Counted from the first letter of the stretch, positions 13,840-55,095 are shown. The stretch: DNA of 64,000 bases from Salvelinus alpinus (GCF_045679555.1 NC_092093.1:63934890-63998889); one strand, 5' to 3'. Translations and numbers: made by a program. Notes: generated by a model from the letters alone, not told the origin.

Positions 13840-15460
13840 TGCATCAGAAAATGTAATAGTGAACAAACACTGTATAACCTCAAAACATGGTAAAATGTAT
13901 CATTTTGATAACATGGAAGGTTACTACTTACATCCACAGTTGTGTCTATGATTTGAGAGTGGTTACATTTCTCTTGCTTCTTCCCTCACCTTTTTACCAA
14001 AACAGTGGCAGGGTCGTTGTTGTTTGAACTGCAGATTGCCCCTTTAACATATCGGCCTAGTACAGTCTTTATGAAACATCCATCCTCTCATCCCAACCTG
14101 TTGCCTGTTTATAAACCGTGTTTGACTGTAGAGGAAGTAATGCCCAGGGGGGTAGTGGGTAGGCCTCAGTCAGGTGGTGCTAGTTCCCATGGCCCGGGAG
14201 GACACACAGGAAGACATCCATCCAGCGTCCGTCATACGTGACGGTATGTGTTAGTTAGCCATGGCATTGTGAATGCTGCAGTAGCCCCATAATTAGCGTT
14301 GGCTGGTTAATTCTGCCTTGTTATATAAAATATGCAAATGCCGTGGTGCCTAATTGATTAGAGCCCCTCTGGGCCTGGCTTGATCTCACTCGTTAATCCC
14401 CGAGACGGCCTGGTGCTCGTTAGCGTGGATGGAATGATGGGCTGGATGGGCTGGGGCGGGGGGTAGCTCACTAATACTTTGTGAAGGGTGTGGGTGGGGT
14501 CCCAACCTCGTTAGATGATGCTTTTGATGTGTACTTTTTGGGGCATAGGAGCGGTTGATGTCTAGAGATGTGGAGAGGGGGATTGTGGGTGCTCAGCTCA
14601 GAGAGAGGGGTATGATGGGGCGTGGCCAGCTGGGTTCCACCTGCTGGAGCGGGATCATCTGCCAACCTCAGACCTCGCCGGGGGGCATGTTCAGGAAGGC
14701 AGAACGTTCTGATGGAAATGCCATGTAAAGTATAGCTAACATATAAACTCCCTAATCTACATGACATAGACTTGTGTGTGTCCTATGTACCTAATGCATT
14801 TCTATCTGAACATTTTATAACATTGGTTGTACCACATGGAACAGGACCCAGAACTCTCCAGAATGCTGAGGCCTAGCCATAGCATGGAGACCTGGGAGTA
14901 GCTGTTTCCTGTTGACTGGAGCTATGGTTGTTTAGGTAAAGTGTATTCTTTTAAAGCTACTGGGATGAAAAGCAAAAACAAAACGGCAGCCCCGCCACTT
15001 GTTTTGGTTAACAGCTGAGGGAACGGGCTAAGTAATTCATCTCAAATTCTTTACTACTATAGATCCATTTTCCACTTGAGAGCAGAGCTGTAGCGGTTGT
15101 TTTCGTCTTGTCTTCTCCACTCAGCCCCAGCCTGACCGAAGGGCCAGCAACCAGATTGACTGAGTGAGGGGAAAATATGTTGGACACATTCAAACAACGC
15201 TCTCACACGTGCTCACACACTCACACACCCTCTCATTGACAAGACCCTATGTCCTCCTGCTCGCCTGCCAGTTGACATCCCCTCTATTCATTTAGACCCC
15301 ATTCTGCTTCTCAGTCAACCCCTCTCCAGCCCCTTCACCCCCCAACCCTCACCCATCTAAGACTGAACCACACCACCACCCCACTCACCTCTCCACACTA
15401 CTATCAACCCCCCCATCCCTCTCACACACACACACACACACTTCTCCTCTCCTCCGTTGA
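13840..15460. other. mostly single-copy DNA with a candidate regulatory element
   Basis: No exon is supported. 14240-14440 is A/T-balanced and complex with clustered factor-type motifs (described separately). 15200-15440 is C-rich with CA repeats. Reading frames here are short and unsupported. Confidence 0.4.
14270..14430. promoter_or_regulatory. candidate conserved enhancer with octamer and paired-homeodomain sites
   Basis: Single-copy-looking sequence contains the POU octamer ATGCAAAT (14332-14339). It also has TAATTGATTA (14351-14360), an exact TAAT-N2-ATTA paired-homeodomain dimer site, and further TAAT cores at 14290, 14308 and 14393. Position upstream of the boc coding exons makes boc the likely target. 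Conservation is inferred from appearance only. Confidence 0.35.
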
Positions 15461-15469
15461 GCGGCCCCC

Positions 15470-15740
15470 ATCATCAGCTCTTCCTGGGGCCCTTCAGAGT
15501 AGCATCTCCCCTTTCTCTCTGGGGGTCTGCGGGGTCTTTGTCTGCGCGCCGGCCCACTGCTTCACAATGACTCTCCACTCTATTAAGGTGCGTTCTGCCT
15601 GTTAGCGTCGCCAAGGGCAACCGGCATCCCGCATGGCAGCTATGCAGCGCGGCATTGTGGGCCTGCGGGCCCGAGCAGAGCAGTTGAACCCGGTACTCCT
15701 CACACTTGACACCGCATGTGTTTATCTAAAGGGGGCCATT
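15470..15740. promoter_or_regulatory. GC-rich single-copy block with an RFX X-box
   Basis: More CpG-rich than its surroundings. It contains GTCGCC-AAG-GGCAAC at 15607-15621, which fits the X-box consensus GTNRCC-N(0-3)-RGYAAC in every defined position. It could be a distal enhancer or an alternative promoter. No transcript evidence. Confidence 0.3.
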
Positions 15741-15874
15741 GTGATGTTTGGATGGGTGGGTAGTGAAGGACGTAAAATGGTGGGTAGAAAGAGAGAGATG
15801 GATGAGGAGGGGGGTGATAAATATTCAACAGTTCAGCTCCTCAGAAGGAGTTGCTTACCCAACAACCCTAGCCC

Positions 15875-16822
15875 CCTCTCCTCTCTCTCTCAACCCTCCT
15901 GTGTCCTCTCTCTCCTCTCTCTCCCACCCTCCTGTGTCCTCTCTCTCAACCCTCCTGTGTCCTCTCTCTCCTCTCTCTCCCACCCTCCTGTGTCCTCTCT
16001 CTCCTCTCTCTCCCACCCTCCTGTGTCCTCTCTCTCATCTCTCTCTCAACCCTCCTGTGTCCTCTCTCTCCTCTCTCTCTCAACCCTCCTGTGTCCTCTC
16101 TCTCCTCTCTCTCCCACCCTCCTGTGTCCCCTCTCTCCTCTCTCTCTCAACCCTCCTGTGTCCTCTCTCTCCTCTCTCTCCCACCCTCCTGTGTCCTCTC
16201 TCTCCTCTCTCTCCCACCCTCCTGTGTCCTCTCTCTCCTCTCTCCCCCACCCCTCCTGTGTCCTCTCCTCTCTCCCACCCCTCCTGTGTCCTCTCTCTCC
16301 CACCCTCCTGTGTCCTCTCTCTCCTCTCTCCCACCCCTCCTGTGTCCCCTCTCTCCTCTCTCTCCCACCCCTCCTGTGTCCTCTCTCTCCTCTCTCCTGT
16401 GTCCTCTCTCCCACCTCTCCTGTGTCCTCTCTCTCCTCTCTCCCCCACCCCTTCTGTGTCCTCTCTCTCCTCTCTCCCACCCCTCCTGTGTCCCCTCTCT
16501 CCTCTCTCCCACCCCTCCTGTGTCCCCTCTCCTCTCTCCCACCCCTCCTGTGTCCCCTCTCTCCTCTCTCCCACCCTCCTGTGTCCCCTCTCTCCTCTCT
16601 CCCACCCTCCTGTGTCCTCTCTCTTCCACCCTCCTGTGTCCTCTCTCTCACACCCTCCTGTGTCCTCTCTCTCCTCTCTCTCCCACCCTCCTGTGTCCTC
16701 TCTCTTCCACCCTCCTGTGTCCTCTCTCTCACACCCTCCTGTGTCCTCTCTCTCCTCTCTCCCACCCCTCCTGTGTCCTCTCTCTCCTCTCTCCCACCCC
16801 TCCTGTGTCCTCTCTCTCCATG
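15875..16822. repeat. pyrimidine-rich minisatellite
   Basis: Irregular units of about 25-45 bp built from CTCTCTCC, CACCCTCCTGTGTCC and CAACCCTCCTGTG. The strand is almost purely pyrimidine except for TGTG. Long reading frames on both strands are by-products. Confidence 0.9.
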
Positions 16823-17345
16823 CCAGAAAGCAGATGGAATGTGAGTGCTCAGAGAGGAGGCTCCAGCCTAGTTTTATCCAATTAGCAGGCTTGTCAAATG
16901 AATTTATCCTGTGAGGCAGGGGGACAATAGGGAACCCAGGAACCCTGCCTGCACCACAAAGAGGCTTTATCAACATACTCCTAATACCTTTCACCGTGTC
17001 ATTCTACTAAACCCCATACTGAACGTATGCCCATAGTACTAATGCAACATCCAAGACTCATACATACTGTTTGCAATTTCCCCAATCTCCAAGAGCAAAC
17101 AACATACTCAGTCATAACCATGCACCCAACACACATACATACCGATACACACATATTATAGGCCAGCCCAACCCATACACACATACACACAAGTCATGTG
17201 TATAGACACACACAAACTACTGCAACATAGCCGCGGGAAGTAGAAGTGCTGAGGGTACTGCAGCACCCCCTGATAAATAGTTTTATAAATAAAACAGTCA
17301 TTCTACAAAATGTGTGATCTAGGCCTTTATTACTCCTGTATGAGC
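16823..17345. other. gene-free stretch
   Basis: 16830-17000 looks single-copy. 17100-17220 is CA/ACACAT-rich. 17225-17340 (GTGCTGAGGGTACTGCAGCA) resembles a dispersed fish repeat. Confidence 0.35.
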
Positions 17346-20300
17346 GGAGAAACATACTCTGTGTCTCTGTTCTAAATCAGAGGAGCTGTCTCTGTGTGTC
17401 TCTGTCCTAAATCAGAGGAGCTGTCTCTGTGTGTCTCTGTCCTAAATCAGAGGAGCTGTCTCTGTGTCTCTGTTCTAAATCAGAGGAGCTGTCTCTGTGT
17501 GTCTCTGTCCTAAATCAGAGGAGCTGTCTCTGTGTGTCTCTGTCCTAAATCAGAGGAGCTGTCTCTGTGTGTCTCTGTCCTAAATCAGAGGAGCTGTCTC
17601 TGTGTGTCTCTGTCCTAAATCAGAGGAGCTGTCTCTGTGTGTCTCTGTCCTAAATCAGAGGAGCTGTCTCTGTGTGTCTCTGTCCTAAATCAGAGGAGCT
17701 GTCTCTGTGTGTCTCTGTCCTAAATCAGAGGAGCTGTCTCTGTGTGTCTCTGTCCTAAATCAGAGGAGCTGTCTCTGTGTGTCTCTGTCCTAAATCAGAG
17801 GAGCTGTCTCTGTGTGTCTCTGTCCTAAATCAGAGGAGCTGTCTCTGTGTGTCTCTGTCCTAAATCAGAGGAGCTGTCTCTGTGTCTCTGTTCTAAATCA
17901 GAGGAGCTGTCTCTGTGTCTCTGTTCTAAATCAGAGGAGCTGTCTCTGTGTGTCTCTGTCCTAAATCAGAGGAGCTGTCTCTGTGTGTCTCTGTCCTAAA
18001 TCAGAGGAGCTGTCTCTGTGTGTCTCTGTCCTAAATCAGAGGAGCTGTCTCTGTGTGTCTCTGTCCTAAATCAGAGGAGCTGTCTCTGTGTGTCTCTGTC
18101 CTAAATCAGAGGAGCTGTCTCTGTGTGTCTCTGTCCTAAATCAGAGGAGCTGTCTCTGTGTGTCTCTGTCCTAAATCAGAGGAGCTGTCTCTGTGTGTCT
18201 CTGTCCTAAATCAGAGGAGCTGTCTCTGTGTGTCTCTGTCCTAAATCAGAGGAGCTGTCTCTGTGTGTCTCTGTCCTAAATCAGAGGAGCTGTCTCTGTG
18301 TGTCTCTGTCCTAAATCAGAGGAGCTGTCTCTGTGTCTCTGTTCTAAATCAGAGGAGCTGTCTCTGTGTCTCTGTCCTAAATCAGAGGAGCTGTCTCTGT
18401 GTCTCTGTTCTAAATCAGAGGAGCTGTCTCTCTGTGTGTCTCTGTCCTAAATCAGAGGAGCTGTCTCTGTGTCTCTGTTCTAAATCAGAGGAGCTGTCTC
18501 TGTGTCTCTGTTCTAAATCAGAGGAGCTGTCTCTGTGTCTCTGTTCTAAATCAGAGGAGCTGTCTCTGTGTGTCTCTGTCCTAAATCAGAGGAGCTGTCT
18601 CTGTGTCTCTGTTCTAAATCAGAGGAGCTGTCTCTGTGTCTCTGTCCTAAATCAGAGGAGCTGTCTCTCTGTGTCTCTGTCCTAAATCAGAGGAGCTGTC
18701 TCTGTGTCTCTGTCCTAAATCAGAGGAGCTGTCTCTGTGTCTCTGTTCTAAATCAGAGGAGCTGTCTCTGTGTCTCTGTTCTAAATCAGAGGAGCTGTCT
18801 CTGTGTGTCTCTGTCCTAAATCAGAGGAGCTGTCTGTGTGTCTCTGTCCTAAATCAGAGGAGCTGTCTCTGTGTCTCTGTCCTAAATCAGAGGAGCTGTC
18901 TCTCTGTGTCTCTGTCCTAAATCAGAGGAGCTGTCTCTGTGTGTCTGTTCTAAATCAGAGGAGCTGTCTCGGTGTCTCGGTGTCTCTGTTCTAAATCAGA
19001 GGAGCTGTCTCTGTGTCTCTGTTCTAAATCAGAGGAGCTGTCTCTGTGTCTCTGTTCTAAATCAGAGGAGCTGTCTCTGTGTCTCTGTCCTAAATCAGAG
19101 GAGCTGTCTCTCTGTGTCTCTGTCCTAAATCAGAGGAGCTGTCTCTGTGTGTCTGTTCTAAATCAGAGGAGCTGTCTCTGTGTCTCTGTTCTAAATCAGA
19201 GGAGCTGTCTCTGTGTCTCTGTCCTAAATCAGAGGAGCTGTCTCTGTGTCTCTGTTCTAAATCAGAGGAGCTGTCTCTGTGTGTCTCTGTCCTAAATCAG
19301 AGGAGCTGTCTCTGTGTGTCTCTGTCCTAAATCAGAGGAGCTGTCTCTGTGTGTCTCTGTCCTAAATCAGAGGAGCTGTCTCTGTGTCTCTGTTCTAAAT
19401 CAGAGGAGCTGTCTCTGTGTCTCTGTTCTAAATCAGAGGAGCTGTCTCTGTGTGTCTCTGTCCTAAATCAGAGGAGCTGTCTCTGTGTGTCTCTGTCCTA
19501 AATCAGAGGAGCTGTCTCTGTGTGTCTCTGTCCTAAATCAGAGGAGCTGTCTCTGTGTGTCTCTGTCCTAAATCAGAGGAGCTGTCTCTGTGTGTCTCTG
19601 TCCTAAATCAGAGGAGCTGTCTCTGTGTGTCTCTGTCCTAAATCAGAGGAGCTGTCTCTGTGTGTCTCTGTCCTAAATCAGAGGAGCTGTCTCTGTGTGT
19701 CTCTGTCCTAAATCAGAGGAGCTGTCTCTGTGTGTCTCTGTCCTAAATCAGAGGAGCTGTCTCTGTGTGTCTCTGTCCTAAATCAGAGGAGCTGTCTCTG
19801 TGTGTCTCTGTCCTAAATCAGAGGAGCTGTCTCTGTGTCTCTGTTCTAAATCAGAGGAGCTGTCTCTGTGTCTCTGTCCTAAATCAGAGGAGCTGTCTCT
19901 GTGTCTCTGTTCTAAATCAGAGGAGCTGTCTCTCTGTGTGTCTCTGTCCTAAATCAGAGGAGCTGTCTCTGTGTCTCTGTTCTAAATCAGAGGAGCTGTC
20001 TCTGTGTCTCTGTTCTAAATCAGAGGAGCTGTCTCTGTGTCTCTGTTCTAAATCAGAGGAGCTGTCTCTGTGTGTCTCTGTCCTAAATCAGAGGAGCTGT
20101 CTCTGTGTCTCTGTTCTAAATCAGAGGAGCTGTCTCTGTGTCTCTGTCCTAAATCAGAGGAGCTGTCTCTCTGTGTCTCTGTCCTAAATCAGAGGAGCTG
20201 TCTCTGTGTCTCTGTCCTAAATCAGAGGAGCTGTCTCTGTGTCTCTGTTCTAAATCAGAGGAGCTGTCTCTGTGTCTCTGTTCTAAATCAGAGGAGCTGT

Positions 20301-21112
20301 CTCTGTGTGTCTCTGTCCTAAATCAGAGGAGCTGTCTGTGTGTCTCTGTCCTAAATCAGAGGAGCTGTCTCTGTGTCTCTGTCCTAAATCAGAGGAGCTG
20401 TCTCTCTGTGTCTCTGTCCTAAATCAGAGGAGCTGTCTCTGTGTGTCTGTTCTAAATCAGAGGAGCTGTCTCGGTGTCTCGGTGTCTCTGTTCTAAATCA
20501 GAGGAGCTGTCTCTGTGTCTCTGTTCTAAATCAGAGGAGCTGTCTCTGTGTCTCTGTTCTAAATCAGAGGAGCTGTCTCTGTGTCTCTGTCCTAAATCAG
20601 AGGAGCTGTCTCTCTGTGTCTCTGTCCTAAATCAGAGGAGCTGTCTCTGTGTGTCTGTTCTAAATCAGAGGAGCTGTCTCTGTGTCTCTGTTCTAAATCA
20701 GAGGAGCTGTCTCTGTGTCTCTGTCCTAAATCAGAGGAGCTGTCTCTGTGTCTCTGTTCTAAATCAGAGGAGCTGTCTCTGTGTCTCTGTTCTAAATCAG
20801 AGGAGCTGTCTCTGTGTCTCTGTTCTAAATCAGAGGAGCTGTCTCTGTGTCTCTGTTCTAAATCAGAGGAGCTGTCTCCGTGTCTCTGTTCTAAATCAGA
20901 GGAGCTGTCTCTGTGTCTCTGTTCTAAATCAGAGGAGCTGTCTCTGTGTCTCTGTCCTAAATCAGAGGAGCTGTCTCTGTGTCTCTGTTCTAAATCAGAG
21001 GAGCTGTCTCTGTGTCTCTGTTCTAAATCAGAGGAGCTGTCTCTGTGTCTCTGTTCTAAATCAGAGGAGCTGTCTCTGTGTCTCTGTTCTAAATCAGAGG
21101 AGCTGTCTCTCT
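17346..21112. repeat. 33/35-bp minisatellite, about 110 units, with a 1502-bp internal duplication
   Basis: The unit contains CTAAATCAGAGGAGCTGTCT followed by CTGTGTGTCTCTGTC (35 bp) or a 2-bp shorter CTGTGTCTCTGTT form (33 bp). The sequence of long and short units at about 17778-19279 is repeated at 19280-20781, 1502 bp apart, including rare variants (TCGGTGTCTCGGTG at 18967 and 20469). Reading frames of up to 287 codons are repeat artefacts. Confidence 0.95.
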
Positions 21113-21139
21113 GTGTGTCCCTGGTGTTCATCAACCACC

Positions 21140-21336
<197 letters not shown>

Positions 21337-21410
21337 GTATCTCTCCCCCTTTCTCTCTCTCTCTCCCTTTTTCTCTCTCTCCCTTTTTCTCTCTCTCTCT
21401 CCCTCTGTCT

Positions 21411-21798
21411 CTGCTGGAATGGATTGATGGAAAAAGTTGTGTTGAGGCCAGCTTGTCATCATGAGGCAGGGTATCTGCTAAGCAAATCCAGTCTGATTAA
21501 TGGATCTAGAAGAGACAGAGCCAGAGATGAGGCTGCGTTTAGGGAGGCTTGACGTGGGAGAGGTTCTCATGAAATAACAAGAGTGTTTGTAAAGCCATGA
21601 TAAAGCATGTGAGACACTAGTGTGTGTTTGTGTGTGTGTGTACAAGTTTGTTATTCACAAGTGTGAGTTTTGTTAGTCTGTTGTGGACATGTTGCTGTGT
21701 GTGTGTCTTTCTACTTCCTATTTTGCCTGTGTGTTTTTGAGGATTCGTATCTCTCCCATTGGGATCCACAGGTGGCTGGTTCACTAGATGAGACAGGG
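21411..21798. other. short single-copy island between repeat arrays
   Basis: 21415-21560 looks complex and non-repetitive (TCTGATTAATGGATCTAG). 21620-21650 is TG-rich. No gene seen. Confidence 0.4.
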
Positions 21799-23635
21799 CT
21801 ATGTCCATCGGTTACTGTGTAGCCTGGCTATGTCCATCGGTTACTGTGTAGCCTGGCTATGTCCATCGGTTACTGTGTAACCTAGCTATGTCCATCGGTT
21901 ACTGTGTAGCCTGGCTATGTCCATCGGTTACTGTGTAGCCTGGCTATGTCCATCGGTTACTGTGTAACCTAGCTATGTCCATCGGTTACTGTGTAACCTA
22001 GCTATGTCCATCGGTTACTGTGTAGCCTGGCTATGTCCATCGGTTACTGTGTAACCTAGCTATGTCCATCGGTTACTGTGTAGCCTGGCTATGTCCATCG
22101 GTTACTGTGTAGCCTGGCTATGTCCATCGGTTACTGTGTAACCTAGCTATGTCCATCGGTTACTGTGTAACCTAGCTATGTCCATCGGTTACTGTGTAAC
22201 CTAGCTATGTCCATCGGTTACTGTGTAACCTAGCTATGTCCATCGGTTACTGTGTAGCCTGGCTATGTCCATCGGTTACTGTGTAGCCTGGCTATGTCCA
22301 TCGGTTACTGTGTAGCCTGGCTATGTCCATCGGTTACTGTGTAGCCTGGCTATGTCCATCGGTTACTGTGTAGCCTAGCTATGTCCATCGGTTACTGTGT
22401 AGCCTAGCTATGTCCATCGGTTACTGTGTAGCCTGGCTATGTCCATCGGTTACTGTGTAGCCTGGCTATGTCCATCGGTTACTGTGTAGCCTGGCTATGT
22501 CCATCGGTTACTGTGTAGCCTGGCTATGTCCATCGGTTACTGTGTAGCCTAGCTATGTCCATCGGTTACTGTGTAGCCTGGCTATGTCCATCGGTTACTG
22601 TGTAGCCTGGCTATGTCCATCGGTTACTGTGTAGCCTGGCTATGTCCATCGGTTACTGTGTAGCCTAGCTATGTCCATCGGTTACTGTGTAGCCTGGCTA
22701 TGTCCATCGGTTACTGTGTAGCCTGGCTATGTCCATCGGTTACTGTGTAGCCTGGCTATGTCCATCGGTTACTGTGTAGCCTGGCTATGTCCATCGGTTA
22801 CTGTGTAGCCTAGCTATGTCCATCGGTTACTGTGTAGCCTAGCTATGTCCATCGGTTACTGTGTAGCCTGGCTATGTCCATCGGTTACTGTGTAGCCTGG
22901 CTATGTCCATCGGTTACTGTGTAGCCTGGCTATGTCCATCGGTTACTGTGTAGCCTGGCTATGTCCATCGGTTACTGTGTAGCCTGGCTATGTCCATCGG
23001 TTACTGTGTAGCCTAGCTATGTCCATCGGTTACTGTGTAGCCTAGCTATGTCCATCGGTTACTGTGTAGCCTGGCTATGTCCATCGGTTACTGTGTAGCC
23101 TGGCTATGTCCATCGGTTACTGTGTAGCCTGGCTATGTCCATCGGTTACTGTGTAGCCTGGCTATGTCCATCGGTTACTGTTTAGCCTGGCTATGTCCAT
23201 CGGTTACTGTGTAGCCTAGCTATGTCCATCGGTTACTGTGTAGCCTGGCTATGTCCATCGGTTACTGTGTAGCCTGGCTATGTCCATCGGTTACTGTGTA
23301 GCCTAGCTATGTCCATCGGTTACTGTGTAGCCTGGCTATGTCCATCGGTTACTGTGTAGCCTGGCTATGTCCATCGGTTACTGTGTAGCCTGGCTATGTC
23401 CATCGGTTACTGTGTAGCCTGGCTATGTCCATCGGTTACTGTGTAGCCTAGCTATGTCCATCGGTTACTGTGTAGCCTAGCTATGTCCATCGGTTACTGT
23501 GTAGCCTGGCTATGTCCATCGGTTACTGTGTAGCCTGGCTATGTCCATCGGTTACTGTGTAGCCTGGCTATGTCCATCGGTTACTGTGTAGCCTGGCTAT
23601 GTCCATCGGTTACTGTGTAGCCTGGCTATGTCCAT
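21799..23635. repeat. 29-bp minisatellite, 63 units
   Basis: Unit CTATGTCCATCGGTTACTGT + GTAGCCTGG. The first starts at 21799 and the terminal partial unit at 23626, exactly 63 x 29 bp. Variants are limited to GTAGCCTGG, GTAGCCTAG, GTAACCTAG and one GTTTAG (G to T). Confidence 0.97.
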
Positions 23636-23819
23636 GTGGTTATGGTATTAGTCTTAGTTAGCCAAATCCAGTTTTAGTTGTCTAGCCCCTGGGTGTGCGT
23701 GCATGTGCTTTGTGTGTATTTGGTAGGAAGCACTTTATGTGTCCAGACTCAGTGTTAAAGTACATGTTCCAGTATGTTCTAGACAGAGCTCATGTGATCC
23801 AGCCAGCCCATTTAGATCA

Positions 23820-24472
23820 AAGAGAGGAGGGAAAGAAGTCCAGGGGGGTTCTGGGTGGAGAGAGAAGGGTAAGAGATAGGGAAAGAAGGCCAGGGGGGGG
23901 GGGGGGGGGTCTGGGTGGAGAGAGAAGGGTAAGAGATAGGGAAAGAAGGCCAGGGGGGTTCTGGGTGGAGAGAGAAGGGTAAGAGATAGGGAAAGAATGC
24001 CGGGAAAGAAGGCCAGGGGGGGGGGGGGGGGTCTGGGTGGAGAGAGAAGGGTAAGAGATAGGGAAAGAAGGCCAGGGGGGTTCTGGGTGGAGAGAGAAGG
24101 GTAAGAGATAGGGAAAGAATGCCAGGGGGGTTCTGGGTGGAGAGAGAAGGGTAAGAGATAGGGAAAGAAGGCCAGGGGGGTTCTGGGTGGAGAGAGAAGG
24201 GTAAGAGATAGGGAAAGAAGGCCAGGGGGGGGGGGGGGGGGGGTCTGGGTGGAGAGAGAAGGGTAAGAGATAGGGAAAGAAGGCCAGGGGGGTTCTGGGT
24301 GGAGAGAGAAGGGTAAGAGATAGGGAAAGAAGGCCAGGGGGGTTCTGGGTGGAGAGAGAAGGGTAAGAGATAGGGAAAGAATGCCAGGGGGGTTCTGGGT
24401 GGAGAGAGAAGGGTAAGAGATAGGGAAAGAAGGCCAGGGGGGTTCTGGGTGGAGAGAGAAGGGTAAGAGATG
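23820..24472. repeat. about 50-bp purine-rich minisatellite with long G runs
   Basis: About 13 units of GGGAAAGAAGGCCAGG + GGGGTTCTGGGTGGAGAG and so on. In three units the G run grows to about 18 or more (23891, 24016, 24226). The plus strand is strongly G-rich and could form quadruplexes. Confidence 0.92.
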
Positions 24473-24570
24473 TGTCGACAATCAAAGAGTTGGTTTGTAT
24501 ATGAGAAAGGTTCCAACATTTAGTAATAGTGAACAACTACACTCTCTCCTCTGTCCAGCTCTGCCCCTGC

Positions 24571-25191
24571 GTGAGTGCATGTGTGTTTGCTGTGTGAGTG
24601 CATGTGTGTTTGCTGTGTGAGTGCATGTGTGTTTGCTGTGTGAGTGCATGTGTGTTTTCTGTGTGCGTGCATGTGCGTTTGCTGTGTGAGTGCATGTGTG
24701 TTTGCTGTGTGAGTGCATGTGCGTTTGCTGTGTGAGTGCATGTGTTTTTGCTGTGTGAGTGCATGTGTGTTTGCTGTGTGAGTGCATGTGTGTTTGCTGT
24801 GTGAGTGCATGTGTTTTTGCTGTGTGAGTGCATGTGATTTTGCTGTGTGAGTGCATGTGTTTTTGCTGTGTGAGTGCATGTGTTTTTGCTGTGTGAGTGC
24901 ATGTGATTTTGCTGTGTGAGTGCATGTGTTTTTGCTGTGTGAGTGCATGTGTGTTTGCTGTGTGAGTGCATGTGTGTTTGCTGTGTGAGTGCATGTGTTT
25001 TTGCTGTGTGAGTGCATGTGATTTTGCTGTGTGAGTGCATGTGTTTTTGCTGTGTGAGTGCATGTGTGTTTGCTGTGTGAGTGCATGTGTGTTTGCTGTG
25101 TGAGTGCATGTGATTTTGCTGTGTGAGTGCATGTGTTTTTGCTGTGTGAGTGCATGTGTTTTTGCTGTGTGAGTGCATGTGTGTTTGCTAC
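24571..25191. repeat. 23-bp minisatellite, 27 units
   Basis: Unit GTGAGTGCATGTGTGTTTGC + TGT. Starts at 24571 and 25169 are exactly 26 x 23 bp apart. Variation sits at the GTGTGTTT/GTGTTTTT/GTGATTTT position. Minus-strand frames of about 250 codons are artefacts of a stop-free unit. Confidence 0.95.
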
Positions 25192-25541
25192 TCTTGTCTT
25201 TTTGGTCGTTAGTATCTGTCACTAAGGCCTGAAGCTTTATCACTCATTCCCCTGCAAGGATAGAATCAGGGCCGTCGTGTCTGTGAGAGAGAGAGATCTC
25301 CAGTATGGGAGCTGTGTGGACCACCCTCCTCATCCTGACGGGAAGTTGTTACTTTAACCTGACAGGGAAGAATTTGGGAAACTTGGCAGAGAGCCACGAG
25401 GGAGAGAGAAAAGCTCCCCTCTCGGCATTAACTGTTAATAGATTGACCATTACCGGACCCCCTCTCTCTCTTTCTCTCTCTTTTTTTTCTCTCTCTCTCT
25501 TTTTCTCTCTCTTTTTTCTCTCTCTCTTTTTCTCTCTCTCT

Positions 25542-25607
<66 letters not shown>

Positions 25608-26197
25608 CTGCTTTCTTGCCTTATTTCTCCCTCTCTCATACACACAATCTACACACGAATATTCATATGAGCTCATGCGCACACACACACCCACTGCTGC
25701 ACTACTAGAATTTCCCCCAGCCCCCCCCCCCCCCTCTCCTCCTTGTAGTCAGTTGTTCTTTGTACTGAGTGGTGAATACAGGCTCTGTGTATCCCCTTCC
25801 TCTCTCCTGACCTCTACCTGTATCTGTTCCACCTGAATGGGGGGTGGGGAGTCGCAGAATGATGAAGGGAGAGGCTGATGGGTGCGGGAGGAAAGGGGGA
25901 TGAGGATGAGGGCTGACGGAAAAGAAAGGTTTTGTTTGTGTCTTGGTTGGAGTTGTGTTTCTGAGGGCGGGCCTCTGCTGTGACTCGGACCCTCACCTGG
26001 TCTCTACCTTTCAGTGGGGTGTTTGTATGTGTCTAAGTGTTTTCCTCTGTGTGTGGAGGTTTGTTTATGACGTTGCCATGGGATTTGTCAGTGGTATGGT
26101 AGTTAGAGTGGTTGTTGGTTTAGTGACAGAATGTGTGTGGGAATGAGTGGATTCATATTGTTTGTTATGAGTGTTGTAAATCTGTGTATGACATTTG

Positions 26198-26240
<43 letters not shown>

Positions 26241-26242
26241 AG
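25192..26242. other. intronic DNA just upstream of boc coding exon 1
   Basis: 25200-25460 looks single-copy and contains a Gli-type core GACCACCC at 25319. 25463-25607 is (TC)n. 25722-25735 is poly-C. 25740-26190 looks single-copy. 26203-26237 is (TC)n forming the pyrimidine tract of the exon 1 acceptor. Confidence 0.5.
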
Positions 26243-26259
26243 GGGGTAGTGTATGGAAG

Positions 26260-55095
<28,836 letters not shown>

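Noticed and set aside
15633..16914. Overlapping ORFs of about 240-400 codons on both strands
   Set aside because: All are frames of a pyrimidine-rich minisatellite. The only non-repeat part (first 80 codons) matches nothing I recognise.
24482..25243. 253-codon minus-strand His/Thr-rich ORF
   Set aside because: An artefact of the stop-free 23-bp repeat; three overlapping frames all read similarly.
25305..25670. ORF starting MGAVWTTLLILTGSCYFNL, signal peptide-like
   Set aside because: It runs into a TC microsatellite with no donor site or recognisable domain. The real boc signal peptide is at 26260.
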